The position numbers and the translations under genes were made by a program. This document shows positions 11,341 through 21,548 of a DNA stretch of 26,920 nt, piece after piece. The DNA lies in the NCBI GenBank assembly GCA_004335635.1, contig QAXH01000992.1, positions 276 through 27,195 on the forward strand. Reading direction: 5' to 3'. The notes under the pieces were generated by a model, which did no database searches, was not told where the DNA came from, and was given only the letters and a program-made list of their open reading frames with translations. Source of the stretch: Chloromonas sp. AAM2. Taxonomy: Eukaryota > Chlorophyta > Chlorophyceae > Chlamydomonadales > Chlamydomonadaceae. Numbering within the stretch: position 1 is the first letter of the stretch; every line of letters starts with the position of its first letter.

Positions 11341-11847
11341 CGATTGTATCAAATGAAAACGAGAAGCTACTCATGCATCCGCAGTGTGACAAATCAAAAA
11401 ACCTTCAGTGTAATGAAGTCAAAGCCCCAGCAGCGAATCATCAGCCGTGCCTGCCAGCACTTGTTTCTTTAGTAGGACACAGAAAGGAGCATGGTTATTG
11501 TCGACCCAATCAGTAAGCCAAGTCTGCCTGGGACGAGCAGCCCGGATAAGAATGTAACAGTGTATGCAGCAAACCCAACAGAACACGGGCCCGGCGTCAG
11601 CTGTATGCCATAATGATATGCCAGTCATGCATATAGCCGTGCATATAGCAATGCATGAGCACAGGCAAACCTGCACGCTTGTATGTAATAGTTTAGATAT
11701 GCAGTGGCAGACAGAGCTGCTAATAGAGGACACAAGCACACACTGGTGTGCATGTGAGAAACCCGATGCGAAATGGCAGCCAGTACGAACGCTTGAGACG
11801 ACCATTGCATGCACTTGTTGGGCAGCAAGGCCTGTCTAGGCTCACAC

Positions 11848-12048
11848 CTGTCGCTGAAGACCAGCACAGGCGGCTGCCATAAACAGTGCCTTTGAGAAGC
11901 ATGTACATGAGTGTCGGCCCTCCATGGAATGCAATACGTACGTCTCCAGTATTGCCTGACTGCCCTCCTGCTCTGCGCTCACAGCATACCGATCTTGCAG
12001 GTGCATGCATGCTTCAGTTCGCCCTTGTGTGCTCATGCGAATCGCTTC
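11848..12048 (-). CDS. Candidate coding exon, unknown protein
   Basis: The acceptor GGTTGGGCTTGCAG is followed by 67 open codons (EAIRMSTQGRTEACMHLQDR at the start, KALFMAAACAGLQRQ at the end) and a CAG/GTGTGAG donor, phase 0 at both ends. A second frame (GDVRIAFHGGPTLMYMLL) is also open, so the frame is not certain. It may belong to a gene ending near 11.2-11.4 kb. Confidence 0.3.
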
Positions 12049-12617
12049 CTGCAAGCCCAACCGTGTGAACGTTGAACACCTGCCCAGGAATTGTACCATT
12101 GATTGAGCCTATGATGCATTGTGCCTGGATAGTGATAGTGTGTGATTATGATGCTCCGTAATGCCAGTCACATGTATGCACGTGTGCTCGCACTTCCACC
12201 TGACCAAGACAAGGTCTGCTGGATGTAGCACAGCACACTCGCAAGCCCTGGCGATAAGCCATGCCTAGAATGCCAAGACTGGCCCTTCAAGCCTGGTTCA
12301 GCTGCATTGCTTGCATTCAAGCCGGACTCAGGTGTGGAACAAGGAATCCTTGCCCTTCGACGTGCTCAGCTGCATTGCCTGCGCTTGGGCTTAGGGGTGA
12401 AACAAGGGCAAGGAAGCCATGCTGGTCTGTGCGGCGTCCGCAACAAGGGATGCAAGGCTGGAGGCTGATGTAAGTAGCGAGCGTGGGCGGTCCGTGTGGC
12501 TCAGCAGACACACTTGCGGCACTAGGCATAGCATGGGGATGAGCAGGGGAATTCTTTCCTGCTCGCTTGACATTGTATTGCATAACATAAGCAGGGATAT
12601 GAGGGCTGTGCTGTGGC
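12049..12617. other. Gap downstream of the CELF-like gene
   Basis: This would hold the 3' UTR of the CELF-like gene and possibly the start of the next minus-strand gene. It contains an imperfect direct repeat with a 68-bp offset: TCAGCTGCATTGC at 12298 and 12366, each followed by a diverged copy of GTGGAACAAGGAA. No gene was recognised. Confidence 0.4.
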
Positions 12618-15434
12618 CTAGGACAGGCCGCCGGTGTTGTTGCCTGCGTCTTGGCTCAGGAGTGATGCAACCATGAGCTGGGCTCTCTCTACCTGCGCTC
12701 TTTCGCCCGAGAGCAGGAGATTAAAAGTCCCTGGCCCACCAGGGCTTACCATAAGTGCAGCGCCTGATGAAGATTGAATGCTGTACAGGTGGTCGTTGAC
12801 AAGGGCTAGTTGGCTGGTATCCAGGGCCATGGCCACCCCGTGGGCAACGCCACCCTGGCTGCTGCTTGCTTCCATGCCAGTCATTTGAATTGCTTGAAGT
12901 GCCTGTACTGGCACGTATTGATCGAGGGGGTCCGTGGCAAGACCTACAGCAGCGATGCATGGTGTGAAGTGGGTGACGGGCACAGGGCCATGCAAGAGTG
13001 CGCCAGCCGTGGCAATACGCATGACCAAATGCATGCTGCAGGCATTAAAGCCTGTGCATTGAACAAAACCTGTGCCAACAAAACATGTGTGTAGATTGTA
13101 ACCAAAGTGCCAAACTCACCAGACGCTCTGCGTTGCAATCAACAAGGCTGACAAAGGTCCGCAGCAGCGTTGATAGTAACCAACAACCTATAGCTTTTGG
13201 GACAACTCACACTCTGAAAACGATGGCAGGGATTCCTCAAGCAAACGCTTCCATCCTAACACTCACCAAGGTGCTGGATATTTTGCATGGCCTGCGGCAT
13301 ATCCATTACGATCTGATACTGTGGCTGGGCTGCCTGGCTGGTTGCAAGCACTTGGTATTGTTGCCCAGGACCTCCAGGGCCCGCTTGCATGTACGTTGTT
13401 CCGCTTGGAAGTGTGTGCAACGTGATTGGCTGGCCCTGATGCAGCAATTCAATGGGCTGGCCGATGCCATGATGCTGCAGCCCGCCATGGAAATGCCCCA
13501 CGGTTGCGTATCCGGTGTTGATGCCACTTGCATGTTGATGGCCTTGCATCTGCCCAGGCTGAAGGCTTTGCGTAGCCCGCATGCTGAGCTGAAGAGATGC
13601 TGCATTCTGTGCGCTTAACATGGGAGCTGATGCCATGCCGTACGGATGACTGACGACCTGTGCATTCTGTGCCATCATGCCTGGCTGGCCGAGGTAAGGG
13701 CTCATGCCTCTGTTTAATGCTGGATGTGACATTGGGGACGTCATGTGCGCTTGATGCATGGCAGGATGGCCAAGGAGTTGGTGAGTGAGATTGGTACGTG
13801 ATCGCTGATTGCTCGCCCCTGCAACCGATGCCAAGACATTGAGCCTGGCTTCCTCCACCCCAGTTTTTGGAACAAGGCCGCCGAGCATGTGGCCTGTGCG
13901 TGCCTTGCGCACAACAAGAGGCCTGTGCTGCTGACCCGTCACATCTTGCAGCATGTGCTTGAGATTGAGTGCGTTGATAGCCATTTCTGCATGTTCCCGG
14001 GTGGCAAACCAGACAAAGCAACAACCCTTGGAGAGCGAGCTGAGCTTGTTGCGTACCTGCGGCAAGAGCAGCACGCGTTTTGTAAAGGCACACAATGTTG
14101 AGCAGGTGAGTTTATGAGGCACTTTACTAAAGCACTGGAGCATGACCGGCATCCAATACAGGGTTAACCTTGATGAGCAGTCAAAGGCCAAACAGGTGTC
14201 CCATGAACTGTGCCGCAGTGTGAGCCACGCGACAGCAGTTTGCAAACTCCTACACGGCTTAGCATGGGACTCAGTGGCTATTATTTCATCTTACCACGAC
14301 CAACTCCACAACGCGGCCGATTTGCTGAAACAAGGGCAGTAGTTGATCCTCCGTGTAGGAAAGGGGTACGTTGCCCACAAACAATGTGATGGCGTCCGGG
14401 TCACAGCCCACGGGTGGTGTGTCTGCACCGTCTGCAATGAGCTCGACTGGCCGGGGCGTCCCGTGGGTCAGAGGCAGCGGCGCCTTAGAACCTGAACACA
14501 CAAACCAATTATTTACGCTAAAGACATATGTCATGAACCATTGCAAGGGTCAAGGCAGCAGCAGTCCACAGCCAAATCAAGCATGATAAGACAGCAATGC
14601 AGCGCTTCCACTGTACGGTGTTCCATGATGTGACTATTACTATCCTGGTGTGTCGCAATCCCCTTCACATGTAGGTTAGACAGGGTGCAATCCCTCCCCT
14701 CATGTGAACTTGCTTTGTGATGTAGTCTGGCTGGCTCTCTGTCGCGCTTTGCAACACCAACAACGCTCACCACTGCGTGCTGCCTGCAAGCTGTTCTGTC
14801 GGGCAGGGTCCTGCAACGCGGCATCCATCCATGTGACCACCATGGGCGGATCGCGATTGCTCCATGCAAACTTGCCATGCAGGCCGGCCAGCGCTGCTGC
14901 GGCCTCCTCATGGCTGCCCATGGTGACCAGGCCACATCCCTGAACACATACAAGGTCACGGGGCATGCATGTAAAGAGGGGCCCGATGATTCAGCCTAAA
15001 AGCGTTTGTGTCGCACGTCCTGCCATCGACATCCAGCGTTTTGACGCTTAAAATAGTTGGGAATCTTGCAACCGTGATGTGCCGACACTGCGTGTTGCGC
15101 ACAACATTAGAGTGGACTTCTTCAAACACTTATGAGCTATGCAATGTAGGAATCTTAAAAATGCAGGACGCGTTCCAACAATGGATGAAAATGAGCTTGA
15201 TGGCTCCACATGTCCTGGCAAAAGATAACACAAGGAGCCAAAATGGGCCAAAGAGTGCCAAAGTAACCACGGCTGCGTTGAACACATGCATGCTGCTTGC
15301 TGTTCAATCACCTTAGAAGTGCCACTGCCTTGTGACGACTGAAAGATAATCACATCCAACACTACTCCATATTCGCTGAATAGCAGTTTAATCTCATCTT
15401 CTCCGGCATTCTTGGACACTTTGGCGAAAAACAG
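12618..15434 (-). CDS. CELF/Bruno-like RNA-binding protein with two RRMs and a degenerate KH module (5' end not found)
   Basis: Five exons, 15434-15312, 14939-14771, 14491-14295, 14056-13267 and 12943-12618, join with matching phases into 534 residues ending in TAG. The first RRM (about residues 1-90) has RNP2-like LFFAKVSK and RNP1-like SKGCGLVTM, and ends PMVVTWMDAALQ. A short linker leads to a second RRM (about 125-215) with RNP2 ITLFVGNV and RNP1 KGCCFVWF, ending RPLVVRKA. A linker of over 200 residues, rich in Gln, Met, His, Gly and Pro, follows. The last exon contains a KH-like module (HLYSIQSSSGAALMVSP, FNLLLSGERAQVERAQLMVA). CELF, FCA and BRN proteins regulate splicing, stability or translation through tandem RRMs. 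Here the first RRM resembles their RRM2 and the second their RRM1. The first visible exon starts inside an RRM, so at least one 5' exon is missing. Two introns hold SINE-like fragments. Confidence 0.87.
14631..14707 (+). mobile_element. SINE-like repeat fragment in a CELF-like gene intron
   Basis: TGACTATTACTATCCTGGTG is followed by the 43-nt tail TCACATGTAGG...CATGTGA, as in copy B. It lies inside intron 14770-14492, antisense to the host gene. Confidence 0.7.
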
Positions 15435-16811
15435 CTGCAGAGCAGCAGGCAAACACAGGTGTGAAACGCCAGGGCGCCGCTGCAGCCGCTGGTTTGAACC
15501 CTGAATGACGAGTGCATGGCCTTGTGCATGCTGCACGCTTGCTCGCAGCGACGCTTGATAGATCGATTGATGAGAGCGCCAGGCGCAAGCAGGTGTTCCA
15601 CACCTGTCGATTTTCAGCTGATGTGTTCTGGTGGGTGACTGGCTCAAAAGTAGTGGGAAAGAAGCCCGGCGAGGAACCAGCAGGTGGCTCCATGCATGCG
15701 CCCACTGTGTCACTGCAGCAGCGACATGGGATCAGATGGCACACAACATGTTGGACACACGGTCGTGATAGGTATACACATGAGAGTAGGACCTCAGCTG
15801 CCACAGTAGCTCTGGCTGTCAGCGAACAATCCTAAACAAATGGCTGCCTCTTCAACCTTTTGTTTGCTTTGAAGAGACTGCACAAGTGCGCTAGGATTAC
15901 ATGACACCGCATGGTCATCAACAAATGTACAGCACAAATCTATCCTGCCTAACCCACGGTCAAGGCGGGCGGATGTTCAAACCGTCTGCGAGCCGCATGC
16001 AACCGCCACCACAGCCCAGCTAGCTGGCTGTCAGTCAGCTGGCGTGTCCCTTGCACCTGGTCAAGACCGTGGCATCGCCGCACGCCGGCGCGTCTGTTCG
16101 CCTCAGGTGGTTGGATGCGTCCACCTACTGCTGACGTCTTGTACGTCTTGATGCAATCAACCGGATCTCCGTGCACACGCGCTCCCTGCGCAGCGGGTAT
16201 ACCTTGTTGTATATGGGTGCCGCCCAGCTCCACGCATCTCCAAGTCCTAAGGCATCTTGAGTTTCCCCCAGTAGCCCTTACTGGCAAGAGTAGTCGCTGT
16301 GGCAGATGCCTTCACACGTTAAGCTACCGCCTGGGTCGTTGCCCAGACACTTGGGTGGTTTCCTGCCGCCACATACCTCGGCCACAAAATACTAGCAGAA
16401 ATGTTATGTTCTTAACGTCGTTATGTTCGCGTCGTTCTCCTCTTGGTCGTGGCGGACACGAGGGTTACTAAGCCCGAGCTTCCCCGGAACGTCCAGATGG
16501 GATCATCGGCACGCCATCGTTTCTATGCAAACCCATGCTTTGTTCTACTTTGATGCCACCACAGTCATCTTAACTCGATGCGGTGGCAAAATAACTGATG
16601 ACGCACGCCACGTGCTACACGTTTTTCCTGCTCTGGCAAATCGCCTCGCTTTCTCGCCCTATTGTCACAGTAGCAACTCTGGCAATGTCAGCGTTTCCCG
16701 TACCAGCATTGGATCTCATTGCATTGGATGATTGCACATCTACCGCGCCGGATCTCTCCTACAGTGTTGACCCTATTCTTGGCTGCTGCAGGAAGTGGCG
16801 TGCTGGGCTGA
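15435..16811. other. Upstream of the first visible CELF-like exon; no gene recognised
   Basis: At least one 5' exon of the CELF-like gene should lie here or beyond, but I could not place it. A SINE-like fragment is at 15474-15510. The segment 15950-16500 is more GC-rich and more CpG-containing than its surroundings, with no recognised motif on either strand. Confidence 0.4.
15474..15510 (+). mobile_element. SINE-like repeat fragment, left end only
   Basis: GCGCCGCTGCAGCCGCTGG and the B-box-like GGTTTGAACCC followed by TGAATGACG match the left 37 bases of copy B, then similarity stops. It ends about 40 bases from the acceptor of the first visible CELF-like exon. Confidence 0.65.
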
Positions 16812-16988
16812 GCCATACCAGTACAACCACCAAACCATGCCGGCACATTACGGAGGGCATCGTCCGAACATGGGTTCTCGGGTGTGACCTAGATTAGGCG
16901 GCATGTGTCTAGTGCCCAATGAAGCGCTGCGGCTGTCTCAGTCGGGGGGTGGAGGGCTTGGCTACCTCCCCAAGGAGGCGGCGTGGCC
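16812..16988 (+). repeat. Dispersed repeat family 2, copy 2
   Basis: This is the shorter copy of the element at 7527-7729, with the same ends (GCCATACCAGTACAACCACC and GGCGTGGCC). It lacks the roughly 37-base insert of copy 1 and has an extra GCGCTGCGGC near 16923. Confidence 0.75.
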
Positions 16989-19339
16989 AGCATTGGATTT
17001 CCCACTCAGCTGTAAACATCCGTAGCGTATGGTGCTTGTCCAACGCCTCGAAACCTGCTGCAATCATCAGTGTCACAGAACAGCTATTAGAGCTATATAT
17101 AAGTGGCACCTATAATGTGGGAAGCTGCATTACCAAACGCTTTCTAATGCACGGTGTTGATGGTGGTTGACGTGCTTGCCTTGTGTGCGTTTAGAATCTC
17201 AGAGCTCTGGTAATGTCTTGGTAGCCAACCACGTTGCCACTGCTAGACGGGATGCGCTTGCCACAAACATTTTACTCCGCTTGAGTTGGGCAACGACTCG
17301 GACATGGCCATGGGGGGGGGGATTGCTATGGACACAGTATTGGTGGTTAAGAGTTCCACCAAGGCCAAGATTGGCCTTACAGCAAAGGTCACTAGGCCGT
17401 TCGGAGATGCAGCCGTTCGGCAATAGAGCCTGTCACTGTAGGCATTACCAACTACTAGGACCTACCAAAGTTGCATGACCTGCACTGCGTTGTTGCCCTT
17501 GCCAAAGTACCATCTGTAACATGCACTGGCCTGTCCACTTTCGACACTTTTGGCCTCCTTCCCCTGGTACGATGATTACATGGGCGAACGCCTGGCCGGT
17601 CACATACCAGTGTGGCTGCAGCCGTGAGGGGTTCTCCAAACCGACTACCAGTGGTTGACAACAAAGTGTGCGCTGTGCTGTTGAACCACCGCAGGGTCGC
17701 CTGGCCGTTGTCTCTTGCATATTAATACTGTTGCCTGCAAAGGCCTGCAATTCCCACCATCGCATGTCCCGTTGCACTCTGTTCCTGTCCTGGACCTTGC
17801 CATTCCTGCGGCTCCACACAACTGTGACAGTCTTCCTGCATGTGCGATCATAGTTACCTCAACAATGCAAAGTTGGTTTGATACCATTTGGAACAGTGTT
17901 AGAAACGACATAGGCACCACCCCAACTCAACATATGTCTGCAGGTTCATGACGAGTTCAACAAAGACGTTAATCGTTACCTGCTTACATGGGCTGACGCA
18001 GTATGCGCGATCATCAAAGCCAATGTGAAGTGGGTTTGATACCACTCGGAACGATATCTCCACAAGCACAATTGTGTCTTGCCATGTCAAAATGGGATGT
18101 TTACTGTTTCTGGAGGTGCAACACAAGGTGCGCCCCATGTCTGCTACAGAGATGGGGCGCACCCTCAATCAGAGGCAATCCTCACATCCTCAATCACCAT
18201 TTACATACTGTATCTGACTGTATCCTGGCAACGTTAACCATGGCCAATCTCGCAATGTCAACATCAATACATATAGCTTGCATGGCTGTGTTTGTGCAGT
18301 TGGAGTAGTGGTTGTGAGCTGCTATCTTAGTTCGCGAGCAAAGAGCTTACTAACCCTCAAGACCACCTTGCTTGTCAAATGGATGGCGGAAGTCGCGTTC
18401 TCAGGTCAGAAGCCACTGACGACCGTTGCGCGAATAGTGAAATGATGCTGTCGGTCCACCGGCGCGACTTCGGTGCGAACTCATGGCGGCGCTTCCCCCC
18501 TGCACGTAGACACGGACTGCGTGCTGCTTGCGACATTTCGATTTGCTACCTAGTCACAATGAAGGCCTGGATACAATCGCAGGAGCTGCACAATATGTCT
18601 TGCGCCAACCACTGCCTTGTCTGAACCAGTCAGACGCGCCACACTAGACTGTACAGCGAACTTTTCCGGGTGGTTCTGCTGCATGTGGTCAGCTCATTGC
18701 CTGTATGAACGTGACAAAGGTTGACTTTCGTGTGAAGACGGCAGCCAACCCTTCCAGAGCAGTATATGTCCCTTTGCTGTTCTGATACGTTGACTCGCTG
18801 ACAAGGACTTGGTCATCGCTACAGTCATGTACAGTGACATGGACTCGCACCTCTAGGAGCGTTATCTCTGGTAAGGATAGTCTGTTAAAGCATTGTCAGC
18901 GGCTGGGACACAGCACCCGCGCCAGCCACTGACCAGGAATGGTATGGCTGGAGCACTTCCGTCACCCATGTGACCGTTTGTTAGAGTGTCATCTCAAAGT
19001 AAGACAAACAGCGATTGACATGCTCTTTGTAGTAAGGTTGTGCAAGCTTGAAGGTACACACACCAAGCAGATGCTTGAATGCACTGAATTGTAAACAGTA
19101 TGACTGTCTATTCGAACAGCCCTGCAACCGCAGATGCTGCATCACAAGGCAGCTACGTGGGAGAGAGAGAAAGGGAGAGAGAGTGAGACAGTAGAGATAG
19201 AGAGGAGCGGTAGTGAAGCAGTGGGCGCTCCTCAGGCTGGATGAGGAGGGGAAGGACAGCCAAGGCAGCGAGCTTCTCAGGTTCCGCTTCCGTTTTCCTG
19301 CACACACATGGCCGTCAAATTGCGACCGCAGACCCCCGC
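16989..19339. other. Long region without a recognised gene
   Basis: There are open frames on both strands, for example a minus-strand piece near 17.45-17.66 kb whose end reads TTQCRSCNFGRS and stop. No confident model emerges. Features seen are a run of 10 G at 17309-17318, a roughly 30-bp imperfect direct repeat (GGTTTGATACCA at about 17874 and 18033), a strong hairpin at 18127-18163, and a GA-rich purine tract at about 19158-19206. Confidence 0.45.
18127..18163. repeat. Strong 37-nt hairpin
   Basis: GGTGCGCCCCAT at 18127-18138 is perfectly complementary to ATGGGGCGCACC at 18152-18163. After one G-G mismatch the stem continues for four pairs (TCTG with CAGA) to a 3-nt CTA loop. There is no following T-run on either strand. 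Its role is unknown. Confidence 0.8.
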
Positions 19340-19345
19340 CACGTG
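19340..19345. promoter_or_regulatory. G-box core CACGTG upstream of the ELIP-like gene
   Basis: CCACGTGA lies about 460 bp upstream of the ELIP-like ATG. CACGTG is bound by bZIP/bHLH factors in light-regulated plant genes. One six-base match is weak evidence; function is an inference from its position. Confidence 0.25.
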
Positions 19346-19387
19346 AAAACATCTGAAACACCACACGAAGTCTGCCAAAAAAAAGAT

Positions 19388-19407
19388 GTTTGTCAGTTCT
19401 GGGACAA
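19388..19407 (+). repeat. Copy of the 20-bp motif upstream of the ELIP-like gene
   Basis: GTTTGTCAGTTCTGGGACAA differs from the consensus at one position. It follows a run of 8 A and GAT (19377-19387), like the copies at 21549 and 26788. No inverted partner was seen before the gene. Confidence 0.65.
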
Positions 19408-19712
19408 TTGTCAATAACTGCACTGGCGTCAGTGTGGAGTTAGCAAAAGGGGACAACTCCAGGGGATTAGGTCGTGGACGTGTAGTGAATTGCCAACCTA
19501 ATCAGCTGTCGAGTTTGTCCGATTGTTGCCTGTTGTCTGTGAAATCAAACTTTGATAAACCTGGAGATTTCGTACGTGTGACTCGGCGTAGGTGTTCTCG
19601 GCAGTTTTCGCAGGTTCTTGACAGCTCCCCTGTGCCTATAACTTCATCGGCGAACATAGACTGCGCATAAACTATTCGTCTGATCACGATACACAACACA
19701 CGCTGCATTACC

Positions 19713-19764
19713 ACCGATCCAGATACTAAGTTCGTTCTCTAAGTTCGTTCACCGATCCAGATAC
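19713..19764. repeat. Paired direct repeats just upstream of the ELIP-like ATG
   Basis: ACCGATCCAGATAC occurs at 19713 and 19751, enclosing two copies of CTAAGTTCGTTC (19726 and 19739). They lie 42-93 bases before the start codon, in the likely 5' UTR or core promoter. No known light-response element was recognised. Confidence 0.6.
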
Positions 19765-19805
19765 CAAGCTATCAAACCCTTGTCAACCCTAGCTCCTCAA
19801 TACTA

Positions 19806-21117
19806 ATGGCTGTTATGATGAGAACCTCCCAGCAGGCTGCTGTGCGCCCCACTAACGTTCGCACACCAGTAGTGCTGAGGCCTGGTGCTATGCGTCCTGT
19901 GCGCGCGACTCCAGACGACAAGCCCGCCGATGTTCCGCAATCAACTCCGGACGTCGCCCAGGGAGAGGTGAGCATCGCTCCAAATCGTGGCAGCCCTGGC
20001 AGCAACAAACATTGCAGCGCCATTGCCAAACAATGTACGTCATGGCGGATACTCATTGCCAGCCAGCTTGGTGTGAAGCTCCTGTCTGCACCACCTCATA
20101 GTTTGAACTGGTCGCAGTACGAAGAATACAAGCAGAACCTTTCAGAAGGCCAGATTGCAGAGCCACCGCTGGCCGGCTCCGTGCCCACAACATCTGCCCC
20201 GAGCTTCACGGAGGTCATGGGCTTCAGCGGCATGCCAGAAATCATCAATGGACGCCTGGCCATGCTGGGCTTCGTGGCTGCTATGGCTGCAGAGCTGAGC
20301 TCAGGTGAGGAGTTCATGCCCAGCTGAGGGTTGGTTGGGTACGAACTGGGCGCAGACTGCTGCAGTGTAACAGGCCTACTTAGGGTTAGCTAGGGTTGGG
20401 ATCGCTGCATGATCAAAGGCCTTCCTTAGTACTGAAGCAGCATGCTATCAGTGTGCATGACCCAGGCATTACTAAGGTATCATGGTAACTGATAGAGAAC
20501 ACGACTGGCAAGTTTGACAAAAGGCAGAAAAAGTTCCACGTATGGTAACCATCCTCATCTGGCGCTCGTGCTTGTGCAGGTGACAGCGTGTTGAAGCAGG
20601 CATCCCAGGAGCCCACGCTCATCACCATGACATTCGTACTGTTCATTGCCGCATCCCTGGTGAGACTGTTTCCCATCCCAAGTCTCTGCGTCTAGCTCTG
20701 ACAGGCTGCTTGCCAGCTTACTATTGTCAAGGCGATGCAGGCTGTGATGACCACGATTAGATTCTCGTTGATGAGGTTTTGCAGAGCGTAGGCACCGCGT
20801 GCCTGCCACTATTCTCTGACCGGCTGCTGCGATGAGTGCAAGTGCACGCATGTTATAGTGACACGTACTGAGTCCTGACCTACACGCCCTTGTCACACAC
20901 AGCGAGTGATCTGTTTGCCCTTGTCAAGGGCATGGAAAGGTCATGAACAGGCATGAGACTGCGCATTGCAATCCTGCAGATCCCCGCCTTTATGCGCAAG
21001 CGCGAGAGTGTGGGCCCCTTCACCCCAAGCGCTGAACTCATCAATGGAAGGGCTGCCATGATTGGCTTCGCCGCCATGCTGTACCTGGAGAGTGTGTACA
21101 ATGCACCCATGTTCTAA
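19806..21117 (+). CDS. ELIP-like (early light-induced) chlorophyll a/b-binding protein, plastid
   Basis: Four exons, 19806-19967, 20118-20304, 20580-20659 and 20980-21117, give 188 residues ending in TAA, a normal ELIP length. Introns begin GTGAGC, GTGAGG and GTGAGA, and phases match. Residues 1 to about 35 are rich in Ala, Arg, Thr and Val with few acids, like a chloroplast transit peptide. The first thylakoid helix carries the LHC motif EIINGRLAMLGFVAAMAAEL. The middle helix is TLITMTFVLFIAASL. The third helix is ELINGRAAMIGFAAMLYLE, preceded by GPFTPSA, typical of ELIPs. The Glu and Asn/Arg residues of helices 1 and 3 are the usual chlorophyll ligands and helix-pair ion pair. ELIPs accumulate under high light and bind freed pigment in photoprotection. 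The first intron (150 nt) has no stop in frame, so an isoform retaining it would have 50 more residues. The ATG was chosen because it opens the transit peptide; Met at codon 4 or 5 is an alternative. Confidence 0.92.
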
Positions 21118-21184
21118 GGCAGCAGTGCACAGCATAGACCGACGCCAGTTCGGCATGTCTGCCAGGCATGTGACAGCACCACAG

Positions 21185-21428
21185 GCGCCGCTGCAGCCGC
21201 TGGTTTAAACCCTGAATGACGTCAGAGTGAGAATAATGACCGTGTGACCTGTCAATCCTATGGCTACATATCGATACCAGCGCCCTCTGTTCGTCCTCTT
21301 CGCCCCGGAGGACGTTGTTCGCTGGAGTTGTCACGGAGTCAGGGGTGGCCACCACCATTACTATCCTGGTGTGTCGCAATCCCCTTCACATGTAGGTTGG
21401 ACGGGTTGGAGTCCCTCCCCTCTTGTGA
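21185..21428 (+). mobile_element. SINE-like repeat, near-full copy B
   Basis: This begins 67 bases after the ELIP-like stop codon, so it may lie in that gene's 3' UTR. It has the same layout as copy A: a left end with TGGTTTAAACCC, the 129-base identical core with its hairpin (21277-21325), a middle segment (CCACCACCATTACTATCCTG) and the 43-nt tail ending CTCTTGTGA. Confidence 0.77.
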
Positions 21429-21548
21429 CAGCACCAACGTCATGTTGGAAAACACAAGCACAATTAGGTCATCAGTAACTCAGGAGAGTAGAGGAGAAAG
21501 ATTGAAAGAACTCTTCATTCATCAGTGGGAGTGAACATGTTAAAAAAC

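Noticed and set aside
13085..13618. 177-codon plus-strand frame
   Set aside because: It lies antisense to the Gln-rich exon of the CELF-like gene, whose splice sites and homology are much stronger. It is a shadow frame.
17455..17664. Possible piggyBac-like zinc ribbon end (TTQCRSCNFGRS)
   Set aside because: Only one Cys pair is visible and no DDE-domain motif is present upstream in a linked frame.
19388..19407. Transposon left end paired with another end before the ELIP-like gene
   Set aside because: I found only a TTGTCCC match near 19450 and no real inverted partner.
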